This document shows, piece by piece, positions 23,742 through 31,571 of a stretch of 37,516 nt of DNA. The notes under the pieces are model-generated. The model was given only the letters and a program-made list of their open reading frames with translations. It had not been told where the DNA came from and made no database searches. The DNA comes from Virgisporangium aliadipatigenens (GTDB lineage: Bacteria > Actinomycetota > Actinomycetes > Mycobacteriales > Micromonosporaceae), in contig NZ_BOPF01000065.1 of NCBI RefSeq assembly GCF_016863615.1, positions 1-37,516 of the forward strand. Direction: 5' to 3'. Position numbers and translations under genes: made by a program. Each line of letters starts with the position of its first letter. Within the stretch, counting starts at the first letter, position 1.

Positions 23742-24875
23742 TCATGCGGCACCGAGCGTCATGCTGCGCTGGATGGCGCGGTAGTGGCCGATCAGTTCGT
23801 CGCCGACCGCCGACCACGTGCGCCCCGCCACCACGGCCCGGGCCGCGAGGCCCATGCGCTGGCGCAGCTCCGTGTCGCGCACCAGCGTCGCCACCGCGTC
23901 CGTGAGCGCGTCACCGTCGTCCGGCGGCACCAGGAAGCCGGTCGTCCCGTGGTCGATCAGGTCGATCGGGCCGCCGGCCGCCGGGGCCACCACGGGCAGC
24001 CCGCTCGCCTGCGCCTCCTGCACCGTCTGGCCGAACGTCTCGAACGGCCCCGGCGTCACGAACACGTCCAGGCTCGCGTAGATGCGCGCGAGCTGGTCAC
24101 CCTTGCGCACGCCCAGGAAGTTCCCCTCGGGAACGGCCTTGTGGATCGCGGCGGCCGCGGGGCCGTCGCCCACGATGATCACGCGGACGCCGGGCATCCG
24201 CGCCACCGGCGCGAGCAGCTCGACCCGCTTCTCCACGGCGAGCCGCCCGACGTAGCCGACCAGGACCTCGCCGTTCGGCGCGAGCGCGCGGCGCAGGTCA
24301 GCGTCGCGGTGCGCCGGGTCGAAGCGCACGGCGTCGACCCCACGCCGCCACAGCCATACGCGCTCGATGCCGTGGCTGTGCAGGGCCGTCGCGGACGCGG
24401 TCGAGGGCGCGAGCGTCCGGTCCGCGCCGTTGTGGATGTGCCGCAGCCAGCGCCAGGCCGCCGCCGCGCTCCAGCCGAAGCCGGGGTACAGCTTGGCGTA
24501 CGCGGGAACGTCGGTCTGGTACACGGCCACCGTCGGCAGGCCGAGCTCCCGGGCCGCACGGGCACCGGGGCCGCCGAGGAAGAACGGGCTCGCCAGGTGC
24601 ACCACGTCGGGCCGGTGCGCCGTCAGGGCCGCGGCGATGCGGCGACTCGGCAGCCCCAACCGGAATCGCCCGTAGCCGGGCATCGGCACCGACGGCACGC
24701 GGACGACCGGGTACGGCAGCGCACCCGTGACCGCCCGCATGCCGGCCGCCGGTGCCGGCGCGATGACCAGCGGCTCGTGCCCCCGGGCGTGGAGATGATC
24801 AGCCGCCCGCAGCACGGAGCCGGCGACCCCGTTGACGTCGGGAGGGAACGATTCGGTAATGATCGCTACCCGCAT
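23742..24875 (-). CDS. GT4-family alpha-mannosyltransferase, MgtA/PimB-like
   Basis: 377 aa. It starts MRVAIITESFPPDVNGVAGSV, the typical N-terminus of the mycobacterial/corynebacterial MgtA (Rv0557) group of GDP-mannose-dependent enzymes. Further marks are VHLASPFFLGGPGARAARELG, VGYVGRLAVEKRVELLAPVA, and the donor-site segment TPGPFETFGQTVQEAQASGLPVVAP. MgtA mannosylates a glycolipid acceptor in the inner membrane; this enzyme may act on phosphatidylinositol mannosides or similar glycolipids. The ATG at 24875 is chosen by family alignment; a start 11 codons upstream is possible. Together with the following GT4 gene it forms a two-gene unit in the block that separates rph from murI. Confidence 0.88.
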   Translation of the reverse strand: MRVAIITESFPPDVNGVAGSVLRAADHLHARGHEPLVIAPAPAAGMRAVTGALPYPVVRVPSVPMPGYGRFRLGLPSRRIAAALTAHRPDVVHLASPFFLGGPGARAARELGLPTVAVYQTDVPAYAKLYPGFGWSAAAAWRWLRHIHNGADRTLAPSTASATALHSHGIERVWLWRRGVDAVRFDPAHRDADLRRALAPNGEVLVGYVGRLAVEKRVELLAPVARMPGVRVIIVGDGPAAAAIHKAVPEGNFLGVRKGDQLARIYASLDVFVTPGPFETFGQTVQEAQASGLPVVAPAAGGPIDLIDHGTTGFLVPPDDGDALTDAVATLVRDTELRQRMGLAARAVVAGRTWSAVGDELIGHYRAIQRSMTLGAA

Positions 24876-24960
24876 GGGGACACGATGCGGGCGGTCGCGG
24901 AGCATCACGCGACCATTGATGAACGTGGCGGCGAACGCCGGGCAACACCTCAGATGGTGC

Positions 24961-25710
24961 TCAGACGGCGAAGCGCTGCCCGGGTCGCACGATCTCGATC
25001 GGGCCGGTGTACGACGAGGCGGCCGCGTCGGAGGTCATGAACTCGCTCCCCCACGCGTCCACCAGGTGGGTGAGCAGCAGCCGCCCGACACCGGCCTTGG
25101 TCGCGAACTCCCCCGCCTCCCGGCCGGTCAGGTGCAGGTCCGGCGGGTTGTCGGCGTCGTCGAGATAGCTCGCCTCGCACAGGAACACGTCCGCCCCGCG
25201 GGCCAGCCGCACGATCGCGTCGCACGGGGCCGTGTCGGAGGAGTACGCGAGCGTGCGGTCCTGGTACTCCACGCGCAGCCCGTACGTCTCCACCGGGTGG
25301 TTCATCCGCTCCGCGCTGACCGAGAACGGCCCGATCTCGAACGTGCCCACCTTCAACTCGTGGAACGTGTACACGTCGTCGAGCGGGTCGTCGCCGGGGC
25401 CGCTGTAGGCGGTGGAGAGCCGTTCGCGGGCGCCCTCCGGGGCGTAGAGCGGCACCGGCGGCAGCACGCCGTCCGGGTTGTACCGCCGCGCGACCACGTA
25501 CGAACAGGCGTCGAAGATGTGGTCGGCGTGCAGGTGGGTCAGCACGATCGCGTCGATGGCGTACAGGCCGGCGAAGCGCTGCAACGGCGACAGCGCGCCG
25601 GTCCCGAAGTCGATCAGCAGCCGGAAGCCGTCAGCGTCGACCAGATAACACGAGCAGGCCGAGTCCGGCCCCGGGAAGCTGCCGGCGCAGCCAAGAACGG
25701 TGAGCCTCAA
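24961..25710 (-). CDS. metallo-beta-lactamase-fold hydrolase, Rv1339-like cAMP phosphodiesterase candidate
   Basis: 249 aa. The metallo-beta-lactamase fold starts LRLTVLGCAGSFPGPDSACSCY; the metal site THLHADHIFD is near residues 72-81, with later ligands in NHPVETYG, YSSDTAPCD and LTHL. Position next to murI matches mycobacterial Rv1339, reported as an atypical class II cyclic-AMP phosphodiesterase, so cAMP hydrolysis is the best guess. An RNase Z-like or other phosphodiesterase role cannot be excluded. The TTG at 25710 is chosen because it matches the family N-terminus and follows a purine-rich GAGGGGGCA; a start at 25788 would run into the murI gene. It lies 52 bp after murI on the same strand. 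Confidence 0.88.
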   Translation of the reverse strand: MRLTVLGCAGSFPGPDSACSCYLVDADGFRLLIDFGTGALSPLQRFAGLYAIDAIVLTHLHADHIFDACSYVVARRYNPDGVLPPVPLYAPEGARERLSTAYSGPGDDPLDDVYTFHELKVGTFEIGPFSVSAERMNHPVETYGLRVEYQDRTLAYSSDTAPCDAIVRLARGADVFLCEASYLDDADNPPDLHLTGREAGEFATKAGVGRLLLTHLVDAWGSEFMTSDAAASSYTGPIEIVRPGQRFAV

Positions 25711-25762
25711 CGCTGCCCCCTCGGCCCCGACATCCCATCGACACCCACAAGGCCCTCCCTGT

Positions 25763-26575
25763 TCACGATCCCGCCGCCACCTGGGCAAGTGTGCTCACGT
25801 TAGCCGCAGCAGGCCCGAGAAAGCGTGCCGCAAGTCGGCCAAAGGGTGCCGCATCCCCGGTTGCCAAGAACGCGTGTTGCGGCTCCGTAGCGGTATCGGG
25901 GCGCAGGAGGTCACGCTCGGTCAAAATCCGGTAGACCTCCTTCGCTGTCTCGTCGGCGCTCGACACGAGCGTCACGCCGTCACCCATGGTCAGCCCCAGC
26001 AGACCCGCGAGCAGCGGGTAGTGGGTGCAGCCGAGGACCAACGTGTCGACCCGGGCGCGCTGCAGCGGCTCGAGATAGGACTGCGCGAGGCCGAGCAGCG
26101 CCCGCCCCGAGGTGATGCCCCGCTCGACGAACTCCACGAACTGCGGGCACGCCGCGCTCGTCACCCGCACCTGCGGGGCGGCGGCGAACGCGTCCTCGTA
26201 GGCGCGGCTCGTCACGGTGGCCTGCGTGCCGATGACGCCGACGCGACCGTTGCGGGTGGCGGCGACGGCCCGCCGCACGGCCGGGCGGATCACCTCCACG
26301 ACCGGCACGGAGTAGCGCTCCCGGGCGTCGTGGAGGCAGGCGGCGGCAGCACTGTTGCAGGCGATCACCAATAACTTGACACCTCGTTCGACAAGATGAT
26401 CGAGGCAGTCCAGGGCGTAACGCCGAACGTCCGCGATGGGCTTGGGCCCGTACGGGACGTGCGCGGTGTCCCCCACGTAGATCACCCGTTCGTGGGGCAG
26501 CTGGTCGAGGATGGCACGCGCCACCGTGAGCCCGCCGACTCCCGAATCGAAGATGCCGATCGGCGCGTCCGTCAC
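25763..26575 (-). CDS. murI: glutamate racemase
   Basis: 270 aa. Makes D-glutamate for peptidoglycan. The two catalytic cysteines are visible in ACNSAAAA and GCTHYPLL; the N-terminal [12 protein letters not shown] and [12 protein letters not shown] are family signatures. The GTG at 26575 lies 6 nt after a TAAGCT box with no ribosome binding site, so a leaderless mRNA is likely. Upstream of the Rv1339-like gene, as in mycobacteria. The rhomboid-protease gene that precedes murI in M. tuberculosis is absent; a small membrane protein gene in the opposite orientation takes its place. Confidence 0.95.
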   Translation of the reverse strand: MTDAPIGIFDSGVGGLTVARAILDQLPHERVIYVGDTAHVPYGPKPIADVRRYALDCLDHLVERGVKLLVIACNSAAAACLHDARERYSVPVVEVIRPAVRRAVAATRNGRVGVIGTQATVTSRAYEDAFAAAPQVRVTSAACPQFVEFVERGITSGRALLGLAQSYLEPLQRARVDTLVLGCTHYPLLAGLLGLTMGDGVTLVSSADETAKEVYRILTERDLLRPDTATEPQHAFLATGDAAPFGRLAARFLGPAAANVSTLAQVAAGS

Positions 26576-26581
26576 GGGCGC

Positions 26582-26587
26582 AGCTTA
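26582..26587 (-). promoter_or_regulatory. putative -10 box of a leaderless promoter for murI
   Basis: On the minus strand TAAGCT is followed by 6 nt (GCGCCC) and then GTG at 26575. No ribosome binding site is seen. Confidence 0.45.
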
Positions 26588-26742
26588 CGTCGTCACGCCC
26601 CGCCTGCAGGAACGGTCACATGAACAGAGTCATGAACGTGACACGCAACCCTCGGGTACAGCTACCGGTCGCCGACAAACCGTGACGACGGGTCGATTTG
26701 TCCGTTGCACAGGGTGAAGACGGTTGAACGCGGAGGTCCCCC

Positions 26743-27153
26743 ATGGCTACGGAAGTGCGGCTCCCCAGTGCACGGATCCGGCGGGCACCCGTGCGCCGCC
26801 CCGGAAAGCCGCGCAAGTACACGAAGGCGTGGTTCAAGCGGGAGATGTGGAAGCGGTTCCGGCTGCCCGGCATCGACGACCCCGCCCCCGAACAGCGCCG
26901 GCTCGCCGCCGTCTGCGTGTGGGCGGCGACCCTCGGCTTCGGCGGCGCGATCCTGGTGCTGCGGCTGCTGTTCAGCCTCTTCTACGCGACCGACGGCTGG
27001 TACGAGCCGACCGTCTTCCTCATCGGCGTCGTGGGGGTCTTCTCGACGGTGGGCGCGTTCGCCAGCATCCACCGCGAACGGCTCCCGTGGATGCTGCTGA
27101 TCGTCGGCACGATGTGCCTCGTGAGCGGCTACTGGATCAGCTCGGTGGGCTGA
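26743..27153 (+). CDS. small membrane protein with three predicted transmembrane helices
   Basis: 136 aa. The N-terminal 50 residues are strongly basic (RIRRAPVRRPGKPRKYTK, then FKREMWKRFR), followed by three hydrophobic segments at about 53-77, 90-107 and 114-134. The ATG at 26743 follows GGAGG by 7 nt. I do not recognise a family. It lies between murI (divergent) and cysM (convergent, 5-bp gap), the position held by the rhomboid gene Rv1337 in M. tuberculosis, but it lacks the rhomboid GxSG motif and is too short for that fold. Promoter region 26576-26742 contains a CATGAAC direct repeat but no clear promoter. Confidence 0.8.
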   Translation: MATEVRLPSARIRRAPVRRPGKPRKYTKAWFKREMWKRFRLPGIDDPAPEQRRLAAVCVWAATLGFGGAILVLRLLFSLFYATDGWYEPTVFLIGVVGVFSTVGAFASIHRERLPWMLLIVGTMCLVSGYWISSVG

Positions 27154-27158
27154 GCCGG

Positions 27159-28429
<1,271 letters not shown>

Positions 28430-28491
28430 GGCGATAGCAACCTTTCGAGAGTTCGAGGAATCAGAGCGACGACGGACAGGGACGCGACGGA

Positions 28492-28977
28492 TCAATTACC
28501 GGCGCGACACTCGTAGTCGACGGTCGTCGGGCTCTGCCCGAACAGGTATTTCTGGACGGCGTCCTCGCTCGCGTTGACGACCCGCACCGGCTCCTCGGTC
28601 ACGACGCCGTCCAGGATCCGGAACGACCGCACCTCCGTGACCTCCGGATCGGCGGTGGACACCAGCAGGTAGTGCGCTCCCGGCTCCTGTGCAAGGGAGA
28701 TGTCGGTGCGCGACGGGTACGCCTCGGTCGCCGTGTGCGAGTGGTAGATCACCACCGGCTCCTCGTCCCGGTCGTCCATCTCCCGCCAGACCCTGAAGTG
28801 CTCCATCGAGTCGAAGTGGTAGAAGGTCATCGACCGGGCCGAGTTTTCCATCGGCACCAGTCGGGACGGGACGTCGCTGCCCTCCGCACCGGCGACGATG
28901 CCGCATGCCTCGTCCGGGTGGTCCCGGCGGGCATGGGCGACGATCCCCTCCAGGATCGCGGCGTCGATGGTCAGCAC
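28492..28977 (-). CDS. mec: Mec/JAB1-MPN-Mov34 family metalloprotease
   Basis: 161 aa. JAMM zinc protease that releases cysteine from the CysO-cysteine adduct in mycobacteria. The motif is complete: Glu23 in DEACGI, then His79-x-His81, Ser89 and Asp92 in HSHTATEAYPSRTD. The GTG at 28977 gives MLTIDAAI, aligned with M. tuberculosis Mec, and lies 7 nt after a TAGATT box (leaderless); an alternative GTG at 28983 is only 1 nt from that box. About 25 residues beyond the usual end (SEDAVQKYLFGQSPTTVDYECRAGN region) are present. Together with cysO and cysM it forms the sulfur-carrier cysteine pathway. Because the local CysO has a C-terminal extension, Mec may also process it. Confidence 0.93.
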   Translation of the reverse strand: MLTIDAAILEGIVAHARRDHPDEACGIVAGAEGSDVPSRLVPMENSARSMTFYHFDSMEHFRVWREMDDRDEEPVVIYHSHTATEAYPSRTDISLAQEPGAHYLLVSTADPEVTEVRSFRILDGVVTEEPVRVVNASEDAVQKYLFGQSPTTVDYECRAGN

Positions 28978-28984
28978 GCCCACA

Positions 28985-28990
28985 AATCTA
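28985..28990 (-). promoter_or_regulatory. putative -10 box of a leaderless promoter for mec-cysO-cysM
   Basis: On the minus strand TAGATT is followed by 7 nt and then GTG at 28977, the start that aligns with mycobacterial Mec. No ribosome binding site precedes it. Confidence 0.45.
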
Positions 28991-29012
28991 CCCTGCCGAA
29001 CGGGGCACCTCG

Positions 29013-29032
29013 ACGGTGAGCACCCTCACCGT
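29013..29032. other. 8-bp perfect hairpin between mec and the DUF2017 gene
   Basis: ACGGTGAG and CTCACCGT flank a 4-nt loop (CACC). It lies 19 bp beyond the stop of the DUF2017 gene, so a terminator for that gene is the simplest reading; an operator for the mec promoter is also possible. Confidence 0.45.
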
Positions 29033-29051
29033 CCCAGATGTCGAGTGGACC

Positions 29052-29552
29052 TCAGTAGCCCACCAGCGCCTCGACCAGCGAGACCTGGAGCAGCGTCAGA
29101 AATCCGTACACCGACAGCTGCTGCACCCGCGCCGAACCGGGGTCCCGCGCCACGGCCGCGTCGATCTCCGCCTCGAGGTCGGTGTCGTCGCGCACGTCGA
29201 GGCGCATCCCGAGGGCCAGCCGGGCGTCGGTCAGCGCGCGCAGCCAGCTCTCGGCCTGCTCCTCGTCGAGGCGCACCACGCCACCGCCCTCCGGCAGGGT
29301 GCCGAGGACGGTGCCGGCCTGTTCGAGCTTGGCGGCCTTGAGGTCGTCGTCGGTGTAGCGACGCAGGTCGGCCGAGGTCTCGGCGTCGTCCGGATACACG
29401 TCCGGGAAGAGCCGGGCCATCACCGGGTCGGAGAGGTCGTGCCCCTCGGAGAGCAGGTCGACGACCTGGGTCAGGACCTCCTGCAGCACCTGGGTCTCCA
29501 CGGCGTCCAGCCGCGCGACGCATCCGGTACCGCGACGTGCGAAAACAGTCAT
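29052..29552 (-). CDS. DUF2017 family protein
   Basis: 166 aa. It starts MTVFARRGTGCVARLD and has ETQVLQEVLTQVVDLLSEG and LARLFPDVYPDDAETSADLRRYT-like segments (here MARLFPDVYPDD), then LRLD-type helices. This is the DUF2017 family that follows clpS in actinobacteria (Rv1332 in M. tuberculosis). Function is unknown; conserved linkage with ClpS hints at regulated proteolysis. The ATG at 29552 has GGGGAG 6 nt upstream, a site supplied by the intergenic repeat element. All soluble, mostly helical. Confidence 0.9.
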   Translation of the reverse strand: MTVFARRGTGCVARLDAVETQVLQEVLTQVVDLLSEGHDLSDPVMARLFPDVYPDDAETSADLRRYTDDDLKAAKLEQAGTVLGTLPEGGGVVRLDEEQAESWLRALTDARLALGMRLDVRDDTDLEAEIDAAVARDPGSARVQQLSVYGFLTLLQVSLVEALVGY

Positions 29553-29556
29553 GCTC

Positions 29557-29718
29557 TGCTCCCCGCGCAAGCGGACGGGCCGGCGCCCATGGCGCCGTCT
29601 TCCCTCGTCACTCCGGTCGCTGCGCTTCCTGCGCTCCTCAGTCCAGACGGCGCCGCGCCGTCCCGCCGCGCGCTCATATCGTGCTCCCCGCGCAAGCGGC
29701 GTTCCGCCGCGCGCTCAT
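29557..29718 (-). repeat. two copies of a palindromic intergenic element between clpS and the DUF2017 gene
   Basis: TGCTCCCCGCGCAAGCGG occurs at 29557-29574 and 29682-29699, and CCGCCGCGCGCTCAT-like ends at 29665-29677 and 29704-29718. Read on the minus strand, each unit is TGAGCGCGCGGCGG...GCTTGCGCGGGGAGCA. The first begins at the clpS stop codon, and the last provides the ribosome binding site of the next gene. The core GCGGCG-GAA-CGCCGC is a hairpin. It looks like a dispersed short palindromic repeat. Confidence 0.6.
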
Positions 29719-30005
29719 GACTTGTCCACTGTGGCCCAGAGGCCGTAGGCGTGCAGGCGGCTGGCGTCGTGCTCCATGCGCTCCCGCGCGCCGCTGGAGA
29801 CGATCGCCCGACCCTTGTGATGAACGTCGAGCATCAGCTTCTCGGCCTTCTCCTTGCTGTAGCCGAAGAGCTTCTGGAAGACCCAGGTCACATAGTTCAT
29901 GAGGTTGACCGGGTCGTTGTGGACGACGGTGACCCACGGCGTGTCGGGAGCCGTGGCCTCGTCGACCTCTGGGGTCTCGACCGGGGTGACCTGTGGCGCC
30001 GCCAT
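29715..30005 (-). CDS. clpS: ATP-dependent Clp protease adaptor ClpS
   Basis: 96 aa. Binds N-degron substrates and delivers them to ClpC/ClpP. The family core [21 protein letters not shown] and the helical [16 protein letters not shown] segment are clear; the His66-region and Asp/Asn-bearing VVHNDPVN form the N-degron pocket. A disordered N-terminal extension (about 25 residues, Pro/Glu/Thr-rich) is typical. The ATG at 30005 is chosen; a GTG at 30023 would add 6 residues. No clear ribosome binding site. The stop TGA also starts a repeat element. Downstream is the DUF2017 gene, as in other actinobacteria. Confidence 0.93.
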   Translation of the reverse strand: MAAPQVTPVETPEVDEATAPDTPWVTVVHNDPVNLMNYVTWVFQKLFGYSKEKAEKLMLDVHHKGRAIVSSGARERMEHDASRLHAYGLWATVDKS

Positions 30006-30039
30006 AACCACATATGGTGCCACCGAAACGCCGCCGGCA

Positions 30040-31413
30040 TCAGGCCAGGAGCACCCCGTGATCGATCGCGTCGGCCGCGAGCGCCTCGATCGCCTCCCGG
30101 AGCAGCGCGAACCGCTCCGCGACCGCGCGGTCCAGCTCGCGTTCGAGGGACTGGACGGCCTGTCGGAGCCAGCGGCGGCCCTCCGCCTTGTCCGGCACGC
30201 CGCGGTAGCGCCACATGAGGTGGCAGTTGCCCGAGACGGCGACGCCGATCGGCGGCAGCAGCGCCGACCCCGCGATCCCCGTGCAGGACAGCGCGTGTCC
30301 GCAGCCGGCCACGGCGGCCACCCCGGCGGTGGCGGTCACCAGCAGGGTGCGGTCGTCGAGGTCGACCTGCCGGCGCACCGCGGTGGCCACCCGGGCCAGC
30401 ACGTGGTCGGCGAGCGGGCCGTCGACGACGTGTTCGAAGACGGCGCGCACTCCGGCCCGGGCGGCGCGGTCGAGCGCCTCGCTGGTGCGCAGGGAGAGCG
30501 CGTGCAGTTCGATGTCGAGCACCGCCGGTAGCGCGGCCGGGTCACCGCCGCAGCGGGACTCCAGGGCGACGAGGTCGGCGGCGAGGCGCTGCCGAACGGC
30601 GTCGGCGCGCACCTTCAGGTCCCGGTCGAGCGCGGTGCGCCAGCGCACGTCGTCGTCGGTGACGGAGACCGCGCCGACCGCAAGGGTGCGGGCGGGGTCG
30701 TCGTCGGCCCGGGCCAGCACCTCCTCGGCGGTCCGGCGGCTCCAGCCGGTGAGCAGGTCGCGCAGCCCGGTCAGGTCGGCGGCGCGCATCCAGGTCGCCC
30801 CGGCGAGGGCCGGCACCTGGCGGGTCAGGACGGCGCGGTCGTCGTCGCCGGCGTCGCGCAGGTCGACCATCACCAGGCGGGGCGTGACCGCGACGGCGGC
30901 GGCGAGTTCCTCGCGCTGGTTCGGGGCGAGCGGGACTCCGGCGTCGAGCAGGTACAGCAGGCCGTCGGTGTGGGCCACCGCGTCGCGCAGCACCTCGGTG
31001 CCGGCGGTAGTGGCGGCCGTCGCGGGGGCCACGACCAGGTGGGCGAACGCCAACAGGGGCACATCGCGGGTCAGCACCACCCGCCGGGGTGGTCGGGTCG
31101 GCGGACCGGCAGGTCCTTCGGCGGTCAGTTCGCGGGGCTCGCGGTGTCCGGGGACCCACGCCTGACCCCCCGTCGGCCCGTGGCGCAGCGACACGTAAGC
31201 GCTCGCCGAGTGGCCGGGCACCGGCTCCCCGAGCAGTTCGTCGACGAACTCGCGCGGCTCCGTACCGGCGATGACGACCACGGGTGGAACTGGGGGCGGA
31301 GCGGGCACCTCGTCACCTCCGGCACCGGGGTCCGCGGTGGTGGGGTGCACCGGGTCCGACTCGTCCGCCCGTTCCGTTGTCCGAGGGCGGGGTAGCGCTG
31401 ACGTCCACGCCAT
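30040..31413 (-). CDS. degenerate dynamin-like GTPase family protein
   Basis: 457 aa from the ATG at 31413; a TTG at 31422 has a better-placed ribosome binding site (GGAGAAGG). After a Pro-rich N-terminus, [18 protein letters not shown] sits where dynamin-like GTPases have their P-loop and following helix, but there is no GxxxxGK[ST]. [21 protein letters not shown] and [15 protein letters not shown] correspond to later G-domain strands; the usual TKxD motif is also lost. The C-terminal half is helical, with a hydrophobic segment near 375-412 ([17 protein letters not shown] to GVAVSGNC) that could enter the membrane. It is best read as a pseudo-GTPase that may tubulate or bind membranes or act as a partner for an active dynamin. 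It is divergent from the LuxR-type regulator. Confidence 0.75.
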   Translation of the reverse strand: MAWTSALPRPRTTERADESDPVHPTTADPGAGGDEVPAPPPVPPVVVIAGTEPREFVDELLGEPVPGHSASAYVSLRHGPTGGQAWVPGHREPRELTAEGPAGPPTRPPRRVVLTRDVPLLAFAHLVVAPATAATTAGTEVLRDAVAHTDGLLYLLDAGVPLAPNQREELAAAVAVTPRLVMVDLRDAGDDDRAVLTRQVPALAGATWMRAADLTGLRDLLTGWSRRTAEEVLARADDDPARTLAVGAVSVTDDDVRWRTALDRDLKVRADAVRQRLAADLVALESRCGGDPAALPAVLDIELHALSLRTSEALDRAARAGVRAVFEHVVDGPLADHVLARVATAVRRQVDLDDRTLLVTATAGVAAVAGCGHALSCTGIAGSALLPPIGVAVSGNCHLMWRYRGVPDKAEGRRWLRQAVQSLERELDRAVAERFALLREAIEALAADAIDHGVLLA

Positions 31414-31487
31414 GGGGGTCAACTCGCCTTCTCCCGACGACCGGGCGGTACGCTACGTGAACGGCCACCTACTCTGACAGCCCACGC

Positions 31488-31530
31488 GGTACTCAGTAAT
31501 ATCACGGACATTACTCAATCCGGTACTCAC
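31488..31530. promoter_or_regulatory. repeats in the gap between the dynamin-like and LuxR-type genes
   Basis: The gap contains AGTAAT (31495-31500) and its complement ATTACT (31510-31515) separated by 9 nt, and CGGTACTCA in direct repeat (31488 and 31521). The AT-rich patch contrasts with the surrounding sequence and could bind the LuxR-type regulator or carry the divergent promoters. Confidence 0.35.
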
Positions 31531-31559
31531 GCGGGCGCGCAGAGTGACGGCGATGACTA

Positions 31560-31565
31560 TATGCT
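31560..31565 (+). promoter_or_regulatory. putative -10 box of a leaderless promoter for the LuxR-type gene
   Basis: TATGCT ends 6 nt before the GTG at 31572. There is no ribosome binding site. Confidence 0.45.
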
Positions 31566-31571
31566 CCGCCC

